Below, piece after piece: positions 29,226 through 41,110 of a stretch of DNA of 64,000 nt (its first letter is position 1; each line of letters begins with the position of its first letter). The notes under the pieces are model-generated. The model was not told the DNA's origin and did no database searches. It saw nothing but the letters and a program-made list of their open reading frames with translations. The position numbers and the translations under genes are program-made. This DNA comes from Siphonodentalium dalli (Eukaryota > Mollusca > Scaphopoda > Gadilida > Siphonodentaliidae): contig CP136069.1 in the NCBI GenBank assembly GCA_032622095.1, positions 100,904,278 through 100,968,277 on the forward strand, in the 5' to 3' direction.

Positions 29226-30838
29226 TATGTAAGTCGCGTTTCTGCACCTTAATTGGTGCTGAGACGTATTTGGCGTCTAATTCCGTTTCTATATTGGACA
29301 TGATCAATACCATAATTTGAAAAAATAAATTTAAATTTTTTGATTATGACTGCATGAGGCATTATTGTATACACCATTTATCACACTTATTTCCTACCTA
29401 TTTCATTATCTTCCCTACCTACTTCATTATCTTCTCCCTTTCTACCATACCTCCACCTTTATCATCCCTGCACTCGCTTAACTAACTTCCCAACATTTAT
29501 GAGAAAATACAGAACAATATTCAAATTCCCGTCCTCTTTACCCTGCAGCTTCCTGTATTGACACTCGGGGTAACAGTTCTAGAGGAAATCGTTTTTATGT
29601 ATACCTATACCATGTATGGTACACATAATGCTGACATCCGGATCAACCGTCATTAGTCCGTCCGTCCGTCCATCTGTCCGTAGACACTTGCTATCTGATT
29701 TGATTACTCGAATATTTTCTATCGGATCGTGTTCAAATTTTATGTGCATGTTTATGACGACACACTCCTCACCTGTATAGTTTTTGGTATCGGTCGGTTG
29801 ATCATTTTAGAATTATTAACAATTTGCATCCACACATAGGCATGAGCTATCCGATGCTGTAACCAAAGTATTTTTTGTCCGATTGTGTTCATATTTGATA
29901 TGTAGGTTTATGATAACACACACCTCACATGTATAGTTTTTGGTATGGATTGGTTGATTGTTTTAGAAAATAATTACCCTGCACACAAATGCTATATGAT
30001 GCATCTAAGTCAAACAATTTTCTTCTGATATGCCTCATATTTCTTACCTAGGTTTTTTTTATCACATTCTTCATCTGTATTGATTTTGGTATGGTATAGT
30101 TAACCCTTTCCACTCTTGTTTTTAAATTGAATTCATCCAAGCTGTGATGACTTAAATATTTTTCATCTGATCGACACCAAATTTGGTACATGTGGTCCTC
30201 ACTCTAAAATACAGATCAAGTTCGAATTTGGGTTTGATCCGATATATTTTAACAGAGTTATGGCCCGTTATAATTCACGTATCTGATGATGTAAATATGT
30301 GTAATAAACTGACACTGTGATAATTTTAAGAGAAAGTCGCAGAGCAGTGAATTATTAGATTCTATATTTAGCTACTGGTATGGATAGGTACAGTTTATTG
30401 ATAAAATACACCAGCACTTGTTTACAGAGCTGTAGAGACACTGTATCTTATCTTTGAAAAAAAATTAACCCACCCATTGCGTAGTTCCATCATATGATGT
30501 CATTGGAAATGATTAACCCTCTCCACACATGATATGGTTTTGATGCTTTTCATTTGATCGTTCTCTGATTGTATGTCCAGGTTGATGGTGATCCACTTTT
30601 CACTTGCATGGATTTTGGGATTAAAATTAACCCATTCCATAGACACATGATATCGAATAGGTAGATATTAAATTATACCTCTCACTTTGAGCCAGGTTCA
30701 GTAAGGATTTAAAAACCACCAATTGAATATTCATCATTAGAGGAAATATGTTATTTTGAAATTCCCTCTATTGCATTTGGGGTGCAGGATAATAATAAAT
30801 CCTATTACATGCTTTTATAGACTATTTTGTGTTGATAA
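29226..30838. repeat. Non-coding stretch with diverged ~150-bp tandem units
   Basis: No gene is seen. From about 29690 to 30650, units recur with GTTCAAATTTTATGTGCATG / GTTCATATTTGATATGTAGG, CTCACCTGTATAGTTTTTGG and TTGGTATGG, each more diverged than the last. A GTCCGTCCGTCCGTCC run lies at about 29657. Confidence 0.6.
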
Positions 30839-30950
30839 TATCTCCTAATTAGGACTTGGTATCTCCTAATTAGGACTTAGTATCTCCTAATTAGGACTTA
30901 GTATCTCCTAATTAGGACTTAGTATCTCCTAATTAGGAGATACTAGATAG
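30839..30950. repeat. 21-bp tandem array with five CCTAATTAGG palindromes
   Basis: CCTAATTAGG occurs at 30844, 30865, 30886, 30907 and 30928, exactly 21 bases apart, inside TATCTCCTAATTAGGACTTAG units. The last copy extends into a 24-base perfect palindrome (AGTATCTCCTAA and its complement). Each core is a perfect CC(A/T)6GG CArG box and also holds TAATTA. Confidence 0.9.
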
Positions 30951-31569
30951 TATTTTTTGTTAGGTGGCACTAATACGCTTCCATACGTTATAGCCGAGCA
31001 TAATGACATTTTATCTAATATTTGTGCATAAATTTGTCTCTGCTCTTTGCATAGCAAATATAGATGTTACCATTGCAAAATATATAAAGCGGCTATAAGT
31101 GTCAAATAGTAAGCGAATCGTTCACTTTATTATGCAAACCTGACATTTAGCATGAATGGCCAGTGTATGTCCATTATGAAGACTGATTTTTTTCCGACAA
31201 ACCAATCACAATGGTCGATATATTCGAAATGGCCGTCACTTTTACAAAATGGCCGCCGTTTTCAGCTTTTACTTAACGTATGCGATGAATATTACTTCTA
31301 TTCCTTATTTGAAAATTTTAATATTTCATTCAAGTATCCTACAATACGTATGATGACCGCAAGTTCTATTTCCACACACACACACACCCCCTATCGATCC
31401 AACATGCATGGCCGCCGTCCAGAGGGATTCAAATAGGGAACCCATGCCAGTTCTCGACCCTTTACCGATTTAGGTCGAACAAAGAGTGGTGAGGGTTCCC
31501 CCCCCAAGACACCTCACATTTTCACCAAACACATCAGATTCAAAATGGCCGCCGCACAGAGGGGTCAAA
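30951..31569. other. Non-coding stretch
   Basis: No gene is seen. It contains a (CA)n tract at 31374-31387 and a GGCCGCCGTTTTCAG copy of the GGCGGCCAT-type repeat. Confidence 0.5.
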
Positions 31570-31970
31570 ATAGGGGATAACTGGGTTTGAACTTTCCAAC
31601 TATTGGAAATTCCCAACCAACCTGACATCACTATAATGTTGGTATATTTCCAATTGACAGCAATTTCAGACCAAAATTTTGACAAAATATAGAACAGATT
31701 TGCTAGTGTTGGTCTAAAACAACAAATTTCCCACTAATTAGACGTTGGAAAATCAGCCAAATAACAATTTTAACCTGTAAGTGGTGTACATTTCCAACAA
31801 ATGCTGCGTGTGAGGCATGAAATTTCCAGCCGTTGAAATTTTTTACCAAAGTTGGAGTGTTAGACCTCCCTCGAACCCCCCTGTCACCACGTCCCTGTGG
31901 TGGAATACACCCTACGCTAATATCCCCGGCGCCACGTCCCTTCATATCAGCAAAATATAGCTTCGTGGAA
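31570..31970. repeat. Dispersed TTGGAAATTTCCAAC-type repeat, first cluster
   Basis: Diverged copies of a unit with TTTCCAACTATTGGAAATTCC, GTTGGAAAATCAGCC and GAAATTTCCAGCCGTTG; the same family is clearer at 33850-34440 and recurs at 40905-41105. Confidence 0.65.
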
Positions 31971-32513
31971 TCCGTGAAGCATCGCAATCAACATGGAAAG
32001 CATACTGAGGTGACGATTTCGGACTGGTGCACTTTCGCCGAATGCGCACCATTCGTGTAGCTTGTTGTATCCCAAAAAGTAACGTATCATTTTGTGATAT
32101 TTTATAAACCTTGTTTTAACAAACTTACAATCCCCACATGACAATGATTCTAATCGGCTATATTAAAAACAATACCAAGATGACAATAATTTAAATGATG
32201 ATTGTAGTAAAATTGAGCACATGTTCCACTCTGAATGCTTTCGGATTTGTCATAGTAAAACGTAATGGAAATGATGAGGTTGGGGAAAAAATACCAAGAA
32301 TTTCAAATTTATTGAATCCTGCGGACCAAGAACTGCTTTACATATACATAATGGCCTTTTTTTTTTTAGAGGGAAACGTAATTTTCTTATATAAACTTCT
32401 CCAATAACGCTCCCTGGGCTCAATTTCTTTATTTCGCACTGGGCGATTATGCGATTTCGGACGGATTTAGCAGGAGCGGTGGCCGGTGGGCCCCCAGTGA
32501 GCATGTCGTTCTT
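31971..32513. other. Non-coding stretch
   Basis: No gene is recognised. T-run at 32358-32367. Confidence 0.45.
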
Positions 32514-32774
32514 ACATATTATTGTGCAGGCACAAGCTCAAATCAAATCATTCACTCAAAACTTAGAGTAGGCTGTAGTGATCTTAATGCACATATGTTT
32601 GATCGATTTCTCAGGGACGATTGTTCTTGTATAGATGTGACTGTTACTGAAGATACTGAACATTATTTCATGCACTGTGTACAATTCAGTAGTCAACGGG
32701 CAGTTATGTATAGTTCACTAAAGAAAATGAATGTGTACATAAATAGTAAAGCTTACTTTATTGAAACAATTTAA
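32514..32774 (+). pseudogene. LINE 3'-end remnant (C-terminal Cys/His region of ORF2)
   Basis: One open frame without a start reads IIHSKLRVGCSDLNAHMF, then DDCSCIDVTVTEDTEHYFMHC, QFSSQRAVMY, ending TAA at 32774. The S-LR-GCS-LN ... CSC ... EDxEHYxxHC order is the zinc-binding tail found downstream of the reverse transcriptase in many invertebrate LINEs. The RT domain itself is missing, as expected for a truncated old copy. Confidence 0.65.
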
Positions 32775-32779
32775 ATAAT

Positions 32780-33229
32780 CTTGTCTTTAATATCCATCTA
32801 ATCTACCAAGCGGTTTAATTCAGAATCCTCAATGTAATACAATTGAACCCGATTGAACTAGTGCATATATTGTTAGTATAAACTTGTTTTTTATTTCCAA
32901 ATCCAAACAAATAACCTAAAATACAGATGACGTATATATATATTCCAAAACAGAAGAGATCATGTATGGCAGGAGCAGGGATGTGGCTAGAGGGTCTCCG
33001 TTGGGGGGGGGGTGTCGACCTTGGGAAATTCCAATTGCACCCCCCCCCCCTTGAATCAGACACCAAACACAAGTTTTGCATAATTCCAATTGCACCCCCC
33101 CCCCCTTGAATCAGAATCACAAACCAAACACAATTTTTGCATAATTCCATTTGCACCCCCCTTGCACATCAGTCCTCAGGCCTAATATCCTATGTATTCA
33201 TAAACTATGTTGTTCTATATGCCCGGTAT
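32780..33229. repeat. Three ~65-bp tandem units with C-runs
   Basis: From about 33018 to 33162, GCATAATTCCAATTGCACCC followed by a C-run and TTGAATCAGA repeats three times with decay. A (TA)n patch is at 32932-32942. No gene is seen. Confidence 0.7.
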
Positions 33230-33239
33230 AAGAAAATTC

Positions 33240-33725
33240 AGATACTTTATAGGTACTCAATCCGATAAAACTCCTCTCATTTACTATTTCAATGGCTTCG
33301 GGGGTCCAAAATATTTGATTCGAGTCGAGGAAGTCACCCATCAAAGCTCAGATTTGTTAGATATCGATTTTAGAAATCTATTATTTTTCATTATCGGGAA
33401 TACTATCTGGCCCAGAACTCAGTCAAAATTGCGTTAAAATTACCACTTGATTTTAGAGTTATCCATCCTTGTCTGTTTGAATATATTTGGAGTACACATC
33501 CAGAGCAGATTACGGCAGTTATTAGTACTCATCTCGAGAACATAACAAATTTCAAAAATCAATATCTAATAACTCTGAGCTTTGTTTGATGGGTTCCTCG
33601 ACTCGAATCAAATATTGTTTACCCCCAAAGCCAAAGAAATAGTAATATAGGACCCTCTGATCGGATTGTTGTTGTTGGAATCTGTTGAGATGGGGACCCT
33701 CTTTACGGATTGAGTACCTTTAACC
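33240..33725. mobile_element. Foldback (MITE-like) element with ~150-185-bp arms
   Basis: The left arm (about 33240-33395) and right arm (about 33540-33725) are inverted copies: AGGTACTCAATCCG pairs with CGGATTGAGTACCT, and AATATTTGATTCGAGTCGAG pairs with CTCGACTCGAATCAAATATT. The right arm carries an extra ~35 bases. The loop is about 145 bases. No coding region. Confidence 0.85.
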
Positions 33726-33844
33726 TGAGAATTGCATAAATCCTAACATCTAGTAGCCTACTCCAGACAAATGCACACGGCTACGGGTAAGAGACCAGGA
33801 CATTGTGTCCGTTCATGTTTGTTCAGCCCTGGCCTCAACTGAAG

Positions 33845-34440
33845 CTTCCCTAGTGTTGGAAATTTCAAACCTCATACTCAATCGTAGGTTGGAAAATTCT
33901 CCAACTGATGACCATTTCAGTCCACAAGTTTGACCGAATGTACTAAACTATTGTTTTGTTGAACTAATTAGCAGTCTTGTATTGGTCACGGGGGAGGGAC
34001 AGTGACACACCGGGCCGACCATGGTTCGGCCCGGTGTTCGAAAATTTTGAAATCTGAACAAGAAAATCGCAAAATCCTAGAATCTAGACTAGCCCCAAGT
34101 CTTCTTAGAGTTGGAAATTTCAAACCTGACACCCCCCACTTAGGTTGGAAAATTTCCAAATGATGACAATTCCAATGACAATGTTGACCAAATGTATGAC
34201 AATATTGTTTTCTTAAATTTAGTAGCAGTTTTGACTAGCCACGGGGGAGGACCAGGACACAAGCTTTCCAAGTGTTGGAAATTTCCAACCTGTCACCCCC
34301 CTAAGGTTGGAAAATTTCCAACTGATGACCATTCCAACTAATGTTTTGGCAGGTATGAAATTTCCAACTGTTGAACATTTTTACCAAATTTGGGGGGGGG
34401 GGTGAGACACCCCCACACCCCCCCCTAGCCACATCCCTGG
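33845..34440. repeat. Three tandem copies of the TTGGAAATTTCCAAC repeat
   Basis: Copies start near 33850, 34100 and 34262. Each has GTGTTGGAAATTTC, AGGTTGGAAAATT, ACTGATGACCATT and a closing GGGGGAGG-type stretch. The third holds a perfect 16-base palindrome GTTGGAAATTTCCAAC at 34274-34289. Confidence 0.85.
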
Positions 34441-36470
34441 GCGGGAGGATCAGACAAGCCCGAGGGCATACATTGTTTACAGTTTCATCCGTCTACACCA
34501 CATCCCTGTTTCCCTTGAAAACGTCCCCATTTATGTGACGTCATTTAATCACCACTGAATTTTCGCGGCAGATTGGAGCAATGTTTTTAACTGCCTTTTG
34601 GTGGGTGCATTCCCGGTGACTGATAAGAAAACGTTTTGATACAATTAAACTTGATGTTTTCTTAGGGCCATGTCATTTCTCATCGATAAACACCCGTGTC
34701 TATGGCAACAACCACCAGTTTTGAGAGGAATTAGAAAATTGGTATTGGGTTGGTAATTTGAGCCACCCCCCCCCCCGGTTCGATTTAAAGTTTTGCAGGT
34801 AATGAAACTGTCAGTCAGATCGTAAACATTAACGGCCTATATATATGCGAGAGATATACAAGAAAAACTCACTCCATAGTTTGTATCGATAAACATTGCC
34901 CTGTGTATTTCTATGTTGAGTTTTTGACGACCGGTCGTCCATATCATTTCGATCGACCCTTGCATGGATTCCAAATGTACCGATTTTGTGGACCATTGAT
35001 AGTAATGTGCATTTACATGAACACATATCACTCAAACTAGGTTATTGCTGTCATAAAACTGTTGTTTTCCATTATCCTCTTAAAATGTCTTCGGTTGCCA
35101 TGGAAACACAAAGCTAAGTCTAATCACACTATTTTTGAGCATTTGATTTAGCCTAATTATAAGGCTAATGTCTTCAGTTATTCAAAAACATATGACCACT
35201 CCATCTGTACAGTATTCGTGTTGGTACAAACTTTTTCTGTCAGTTGCCTATTTTCCTAGATGAAATGGGATAGTTGCTAATATGGGCAAATCGAGCCTTA
35301 TTTGAAAATGCCTCCAACATATTCAAATTGTATGAAACATGCATCAGCTACAACAATCACTATGGTGTGATGTATTATATTGAGAACGGTATTCGTGGGT
35401 TAATTTGTGTCAGATAAATGTTGATCATGTCTGTGAAAATATCACATCACATCGGGGGGGGGGGGGGGGGGGGGGGGGGTCGGATCACATAGGCAGAAAT
35501 AGAAAGTAGCATATGGAAATATGGATGGTTTTGGGTGATTTTCAATGTCCTTGACCTTTTCTGGTGACCTTGACCTTTGCATAGGTTTGACATGTACCAA
35601 TTTTGTGAGCAATTGGTAGTATATTGTGTATTTATGCGAACAAACTTCACTGCAACCAGGTTGGTGCTGTCGAAAACCATATTTCCCAATTTTCCGTTGC
35701 CATGGAAACACGAATTTCTAAACAATCGCACCACGTCCATTCACCACAGCACAGCCTATCATATGACCAACGAGGTGTGCTTTCCGAAAACATATCACAA
35801 TCCCCTGTGTACGGGGGGGGGGTGCATTAAACTCCTTAAATATGACCTTTTTTGTTACCTGCCGCTCGCCTATTATGTTTTCCTTATTTCACTGTTGAAC
35901 CCGATCACGTGCGTTGAAGTTTGACTATTGGTTTTTGGGTCTGCATGGACTTATATAGGTTGTCCTGTTGACCGGACCCGGCGCTCTGTATGACACTTAT
36001 GCACAAATAAACTTTATTTACAAAAATAAAAACAGGTCGGAAGTTTAGATGCACGCTTCATTGATATCCCGAATCTTGCATTCCTTCCTTTTTGTTAAAT
36101 CCCGGATAATCGCGATCGTATAGGCCTACTTCCTAAAGTTCGTGGTAAGTTGTATAGGGAATTTGATATTACTTATAAATATGACAAACATTGAAATTCA
36201 TTTTCACATTGCAATTAACGGTAGGCCTATCTATATATTTTCCTGTTCGTGTTCACGAGAGTAACTATTTACATAATCATGGTTCGAGGCTGCCGTGATA
36301 CAATCGCTAATACCCTCTAATATGTGTTAATTTAGTGTTTTGAGTGAGGCATAATCCCCAATGTTATGTTATATATAAAGCCCTGATAGTGCACGTGCCC
36401 CGCGCACGAGGATTATGTATCAATGCAATTAAGGGGTAATGTTCTGTTGACGCATGTCCTCCAATAACAG
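34441..36470. other. Non-coding stretch with a two-copy repeat and a 26-base G-run
   Basis: No gene is seen. A ~150-base unit occurs at about 34960-35115 and 35575-35715 (GTACCGATTTTGTGG / GTACCAATTTTGTGAG; GTTGCCATGGAAACAC in both). A G-run of about 26 lies at 35454-35479 and a C-run at 34766-34777. Confidence 0.6.
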
Positions 36471-36478
36471 TTCGACAG

Positions 36479-36532
36479 AGTCTACTGATGGTCACGAACA
36501 CTGTGTCTACTGATGGTCACGAACACGACACA
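36479..36532. repeat. Two direct copies of TCTACTGATGGTCACGAACAC
   Basis: A 20-base core (CTACTGATGGTCACGAACAC) is repeated at 26-base spacing, about 380-430 bases before the predicted start codon of the TGF-beta-like gene. It could be a duplicated promoter element or a chance duplication. Confidence 0.6.
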
Positions 36533-36599
36533 CCGCGGTCGATCAGCTAGGAATATCCAACATGTGGCCATTTCCGGCAACTATTTTAAGCAATGGGCA

Positions 36600-36607
36600 A
36601 TATAAAA
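36600..36607 (+). promoter_or_regulatory. Candidate TATA box of the TGF-beta-like gene
   Basis: ATATAAAATG lies about 300 bases upstream of the chosen ATG (36904), with a CAATGGGCAA stretch just before it. It is a good TATAAA match, but no transcript supports it and A+T-rich DNA gives many chance matches. Confidence 0.35.
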
Positions 36608-36903
36608 TGAGCTCCCATCAGGGGGTTGGCATTCCTATTGTCATCACTGTCAGATGCATGCCTGCTCGAATTCATGTCTTCACAACGGTTTCGTAAATAT
36701 CCAGTTATCGGTCATAAAGACCTGTTAGTGCATGACAGATATTTTAATTGGAATTTATTGTTCAGTTGTCAACGAGAATTATTCGAGTTACAACTTTAAC
36801 CTGGCGAATCCACGTGGTATCCTTACGTGAAGTGTTTGCTATAGCTTTATTGGTCAAGAAGATTTATAGACGCAGCATTGCTAGTAGCTTCGGAGGACCC
36901 ACA

Positions 36904-38242
36904 ATGACCCGTCTTTCGTGTGTGGTTTATTCTATGCTGTTAAGTTATGCCTGTCTCAACCAATACGCGTGGGGTCATAAAACTCGGAGACTAAAGAAAC
37001 ATTTCCGGGAAAGTATTTCAAAACCAAATCTTCACTTGGACCTAACCTACAGAAAAAATGACCGTTTCAACCATCGAAGGTATATATACAATGAGAACGA
37101 ACTCGCTTATTACAGGCAAAGAGAACTCGAGGCGCTTGTGGATTATGACGCTCGATTACTTTTGGGGGAATACAGTCTGTTGCAGGACTATATAGGACAA
37201 GGTTTGCCACGTGACCTACCACGGGATGTCGCACCCAGGACAAGAAAGAGAAAACTAAATGCCGACAATGAACGCGAAACTGATTCTAACAAGAAACCAC
37301 TTTCTCTGATGCCGGATGTCCAAGACAATTCAGACGAGTATGTTAAACGTATCAGCCATGCGTCTACTGGCAACATCATTGAACGAACAGAAAGCGAACA
37401 GACGTCTTTTCCTCCTGATGTATTAGAAAACGTTGGTCGTGACGAATTGGAGGAATTGGCCGCTATCCGTAGATCCCGATATAATGAAACAACTGCAGTC
37501 TCTTCATCAATAGTGAACGATTTGGTTAACATGTCTGGTGGAACAACACAAACACGTCGGCCAGAAGTGACGACTCCATCCGTTACTCCAAAACATATTG
37601 TGACTGTGGTCAGTGGATATTCGGCGCAGAAAATACAAAACGCGAGCAAACTCAGTGTAGAAAATACTTCAATGGACGAGTCAACTAACGAGTCCTTGTC
37701 AACGACTGGAAAAACAAAGCACAGGGAATCATCAGGCGGCAGAACTAAATCGAAAACAACCAGTGAAAAGTCTTATGATGTAAAAAACAAACATATCCCT
37801 CCGCATGCCTATAAAAAGAAGCAAATTAAAGAGCGCAGCAGAAATAAATACAAAATGAGAAAAAATAAAAGAAAGGAGAAGAAGAAACATATACCCGGGT
37901 TTCATTCGTGCGCATCAGCTAGGCGCTATCACGAACTGTTAGTTCTTCAAAACAATGGATCAAAAATCAAAGAATTACGCAAAGATTTACAGAAGGTAAT
38001 TGAAGAACTGTGTCAAAAGGAACGAGAAATAAGAACAGAAAGCGTTAAACGGACTATTTTACAACGTCTACACCTCGATGAGCCACCCGCAGAACTATCG
38101 GATGCAGCCAGACTTCCGCCACACTTTCTGAGATATGAATTACCATATGGATTCGAGAGGCCTGTGAAAAGGAAACACTATGAGGAAGATTACGATCCAC
38201 TCACGGCGAAGACGACAAGAATTTACACCGTGGCTCAGGAGC
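36904..38242 (+). CDS. TGF-beta-superfamily ligand precursor, signal peptide and prodomain exon
   Basis: 446 codons ending at the splice donor GAGC|GTAAGT (intron phase 1). The frame is open from 36748, but I choose the ATG at 36904 because it starts a signal peptide (MTRLSCVVYSMLLSYACLN) and has A at -3. The middle (about residues 80-340) is disordered, Lys/Arg/Ser/Thr-rich, with several N-x-S/T sites (NETT, NMSG, NASK, NESL) and very basic runs (RNKYKMRKNKRKEKKKH). The C-terminal part has the start of a TGF-beta prodomain: a Cys (HSCASARR), a helix, then REIRTESVKRTILQRLHLDEPP and LPPHFLRYELPYG. This mirrors the R-IE-I-K-IL-KL-L-PP and LP-L-Y pattern of TGF-beta, activin and myostatin-type prodomains. 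The mature cystine-knot exon is not in the window. The disordered, basic insert before the prodomain helix is unusual. A secreted signal is inferred; the exact family member is unknown. Confidence 0.62.
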
Positions 38243-40246
38243 GTAAGTACCAATATTAAGTTGTAATATCTTTGCTGCATGGCTCAGCTGGAATTTTCTC
38301 AATGAATCGCTGAATGCATATTAACTTCAATGTGATATGTATTATCCACCTCAAACGAAGTTTGGCGAGGATATATATGAATGGGTTCCACACGCCAGCA
38401 TGCATGCATTCGTCCGCCCATACGTCCATCTGTATACGTAACACATTTGGAGCCCTCTATCGCACTCATCATAGGTCGGATTTTAGTGATCTTAAAATTT
38501 GGTATACTGGGCCAAAGGGATATCAACCTGGAAATTGTTTCGTACATGATGTGTTGCAGGGTATGGCCCTTAAATTAAAATATATGCCAACTTTGAATGC
38601 TCATGTGGCGTATGCATCATGAAGGAAACAATATCCAATTTGCCAATGTATCCCTTCTAAAGCTATGGTGTTTTGAGTGCAAAGTGCAAAATATGTCCAC
38701 CCATACCTCCGTCATCTTAATACGCCACATGGCCGTGCCAATGGAGCGATGGGGATATCTCACAGAACAACACATTACGGTTACACGCGATGCGAGTTAT
38801 TTTAGGAAATATGATTTATAATGTACTAGCTATATATTGCGTACCGGTTAGAATTTTTGCAGCATGTATTCTCGGATGTCTCATTGTTGCAGTATATAAC
38901 TATTATGACCGTGTTAACCACTTTAGATATAAGGTGTGAACAATGGCTGGGCCACTCTTGGAGATTTTATTGCGGTAACACAATGCATAATATAACAGTT
39001 AACATTGCTGATGAATTATGTCTCAGTTTGAGTATAGGGTAAAGGTCGTTTATTGTGAAGTATCGGGTGTGTATTTAATCCGATAAGTAGATTTTTGGTC
39101 CGAATTTAGAGTCTTTCGGTGTGGTGAATGAGAAACCAGCAGTAGCATGATATAAATCGATAGGCCTAAATTGCCGCATCTCCAAAATATATATCATGGT
39201 CATTGATCCGATGTTTGGAGCAAACAAACAGCTGTCCATCTGAATGATTCATCTTCATCATTTTCGCGGTTTAATGAAACAGATAGGAACATAAACCTAT
39301 TCTAATTTGACAGGCCTATAAATATTGCTATATTTATCCACCATTATAGCCCAATCCGGCTACATGTGTGGCAATTTGCTTAAAATTTAATTAAAACAGC
39401 TGGTAGTTGAAAAATGCAAACACAACACAATTTCTTTGTTGAGCAGCTCAAATATGTAAAACTGACATATTCGTTCACTCTAATGGTTGATGGCATTAAA
39501 TTGGGCGAAACCTGAATGCGCACTTCATTTACTCTATAAGCTTAACTTCTCCTCACATTAACAGCCCCGCTGCAGATATGCCATCGTAATATCACTGCAT
39601 TTGATGTATAACGCTGCAACAAGGGACACAACAGCCAGCAATCCAAGCAGAGCTATCTGGTGGGAGAGGGGGAATTAGTACATGAGCACTGTTCGTTTTT
39701 AACAAAAGCGAACCATCGACGTGAATAAATATACTATATATATACATATCGCTGCGTCTACATGTGGCTATCAACTCTGTTCGTCAACCAGGGGCCTGTA
39801 CTATAGATTTCCAATAGCCGTGTTTGAACACGTGGGCAACGTGTCAAATACTATGGATACGGTAATTTACAAGTGTGTGCGATTCCCCGTCATTTACAAG
39901 AGCAGAAAAAATCCAGTACTGTGGATCTCCGTTTGCTGCGCGCGGATGCGAACGCTTGTTAATGGCTAAAGGGAACTTACTCTAATATTATACATTAATG
40001 GATATAGTAATGCCTATATATATTTGATTCAGTTGGCGAGTGGTTTAGTTGATGTATAAAGTCAATGTTATGATAGGCAATGGGCAACATGAAAACTACT
40101 TGCGAGCACCATAATCCCATTGGCACGAGCATCGCGAAAATACACACACGCTTACAACATTTTACGCTGAACACGAGTACAAAATATCATAAGCGAAAAC
40201 GCTCTTAAATAAGAGATAGATGTTTTATTGACCTACATCATAGAAG

Positions 40247-40279
<33 letters not shown>

Positions 40280-40900
40280 CTTTTAATTGACTTTCCTTGT
40301 ATTTACATGGTTCATGGTCAAATATATTTAACGATGTCCGTACGAACACAAAGGGATAGAGACGGATAGAGTGATCACAAATAAACCCCATCGACAGAAA
40401 AACCTACACATGGTGATTATATAGTGTCAGATTGAGCAGGTAAACTTTTAACTGATAATCGTATATATATATACATACGATTTCGATACATGTAGAATGT
40501 AATTGAACACAAACTGAATTGCCGGAGATAATAGACTGATACAAATATTTCCAAGTTAAAAGGGTGAAAATATATATTTCAACATATTTTCCAAAGGGAC
40601 GGTGTAACTTTTTGTTTAAGGAGAAACATAGATTTAACAACCAAAATTACACTGAATGTAGGAAAACATCATACTAGTGGTATAAAGTATAATTTGCTGG
40701 AAAATTTAGCCATTGTAATGATTACAACCTATTCTCCAGTCTTAATTTTCAAATTCAGTGCCATTTTCTACCATGGAATCGCGGTAACGTTCACGTATAA
40801 GGTCTCCGCTGCCCGAGTGCACCTCCTCCCTGAACCAGATGTTATTTCCGAGTCCGGAAAACTATATTTGCACCACTTTCGGTTGAACATCTGCGATGGT
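38243..40900. other. Putative intron / non-coding DNA after the TGF-beta-like exon
   Basis: GTAAGT begins the stretch. I see no further exon with confidence on either strand. A repeat-like block around 38345-38590 (TTTGGCGAGGATATATATGAATGGGTTCC ... GTTGCAGGGTATGGCCC) and a (TA)n tract at 40250-40278 are present. Confidence 0.5.
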
Positions 40901-40904
40901 TACT

Positions 40905-41110
40905 CAAGATTTCCAACTGTTAGAAATCCCCAACCCAACAACTCCAACCGATCGAAACTTCTCAACTAATTGCCAATTAACTCCATAAATCAATCATCAC
41001 GAACTTTGGGACGAAGATTATGGTGATGCACCAACACCCATCGACACTTCCCTGCATGAAATTCCCAGTTGTTGAGTATTTTGGTTAGAATCGCCCCTGT
41101 CACAACATAA
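40905..41110. repeat. Diverged copy of the TTGGAAATTTCCAAC-type repeat
   Basis: Contains GATTTCCAACTGTTAGAAATC, CAACCCAACAACTCC and GAAATTCCCAGTTGTTGAGTA in the order seen at 33850-34440. Confidence 0.55.

Noticed and set aside
32815-33156. Minus-strand frame with repeated GGGGAIGIMQNLC-type peptide
   Set aside because: Translation of the ~65-bp C-run repeat.
36748-36903. Upstream in-frame Met for the TGF-beta-like gene
   Set aside because: The extra 52 codons give no clean signal peptide, whereas the Met at 36904 does and has a better start context.
37188-37649. Minus-strand 153-codon frame
   Set aside because: Antisense shadow of the TGF-beta-like exon.
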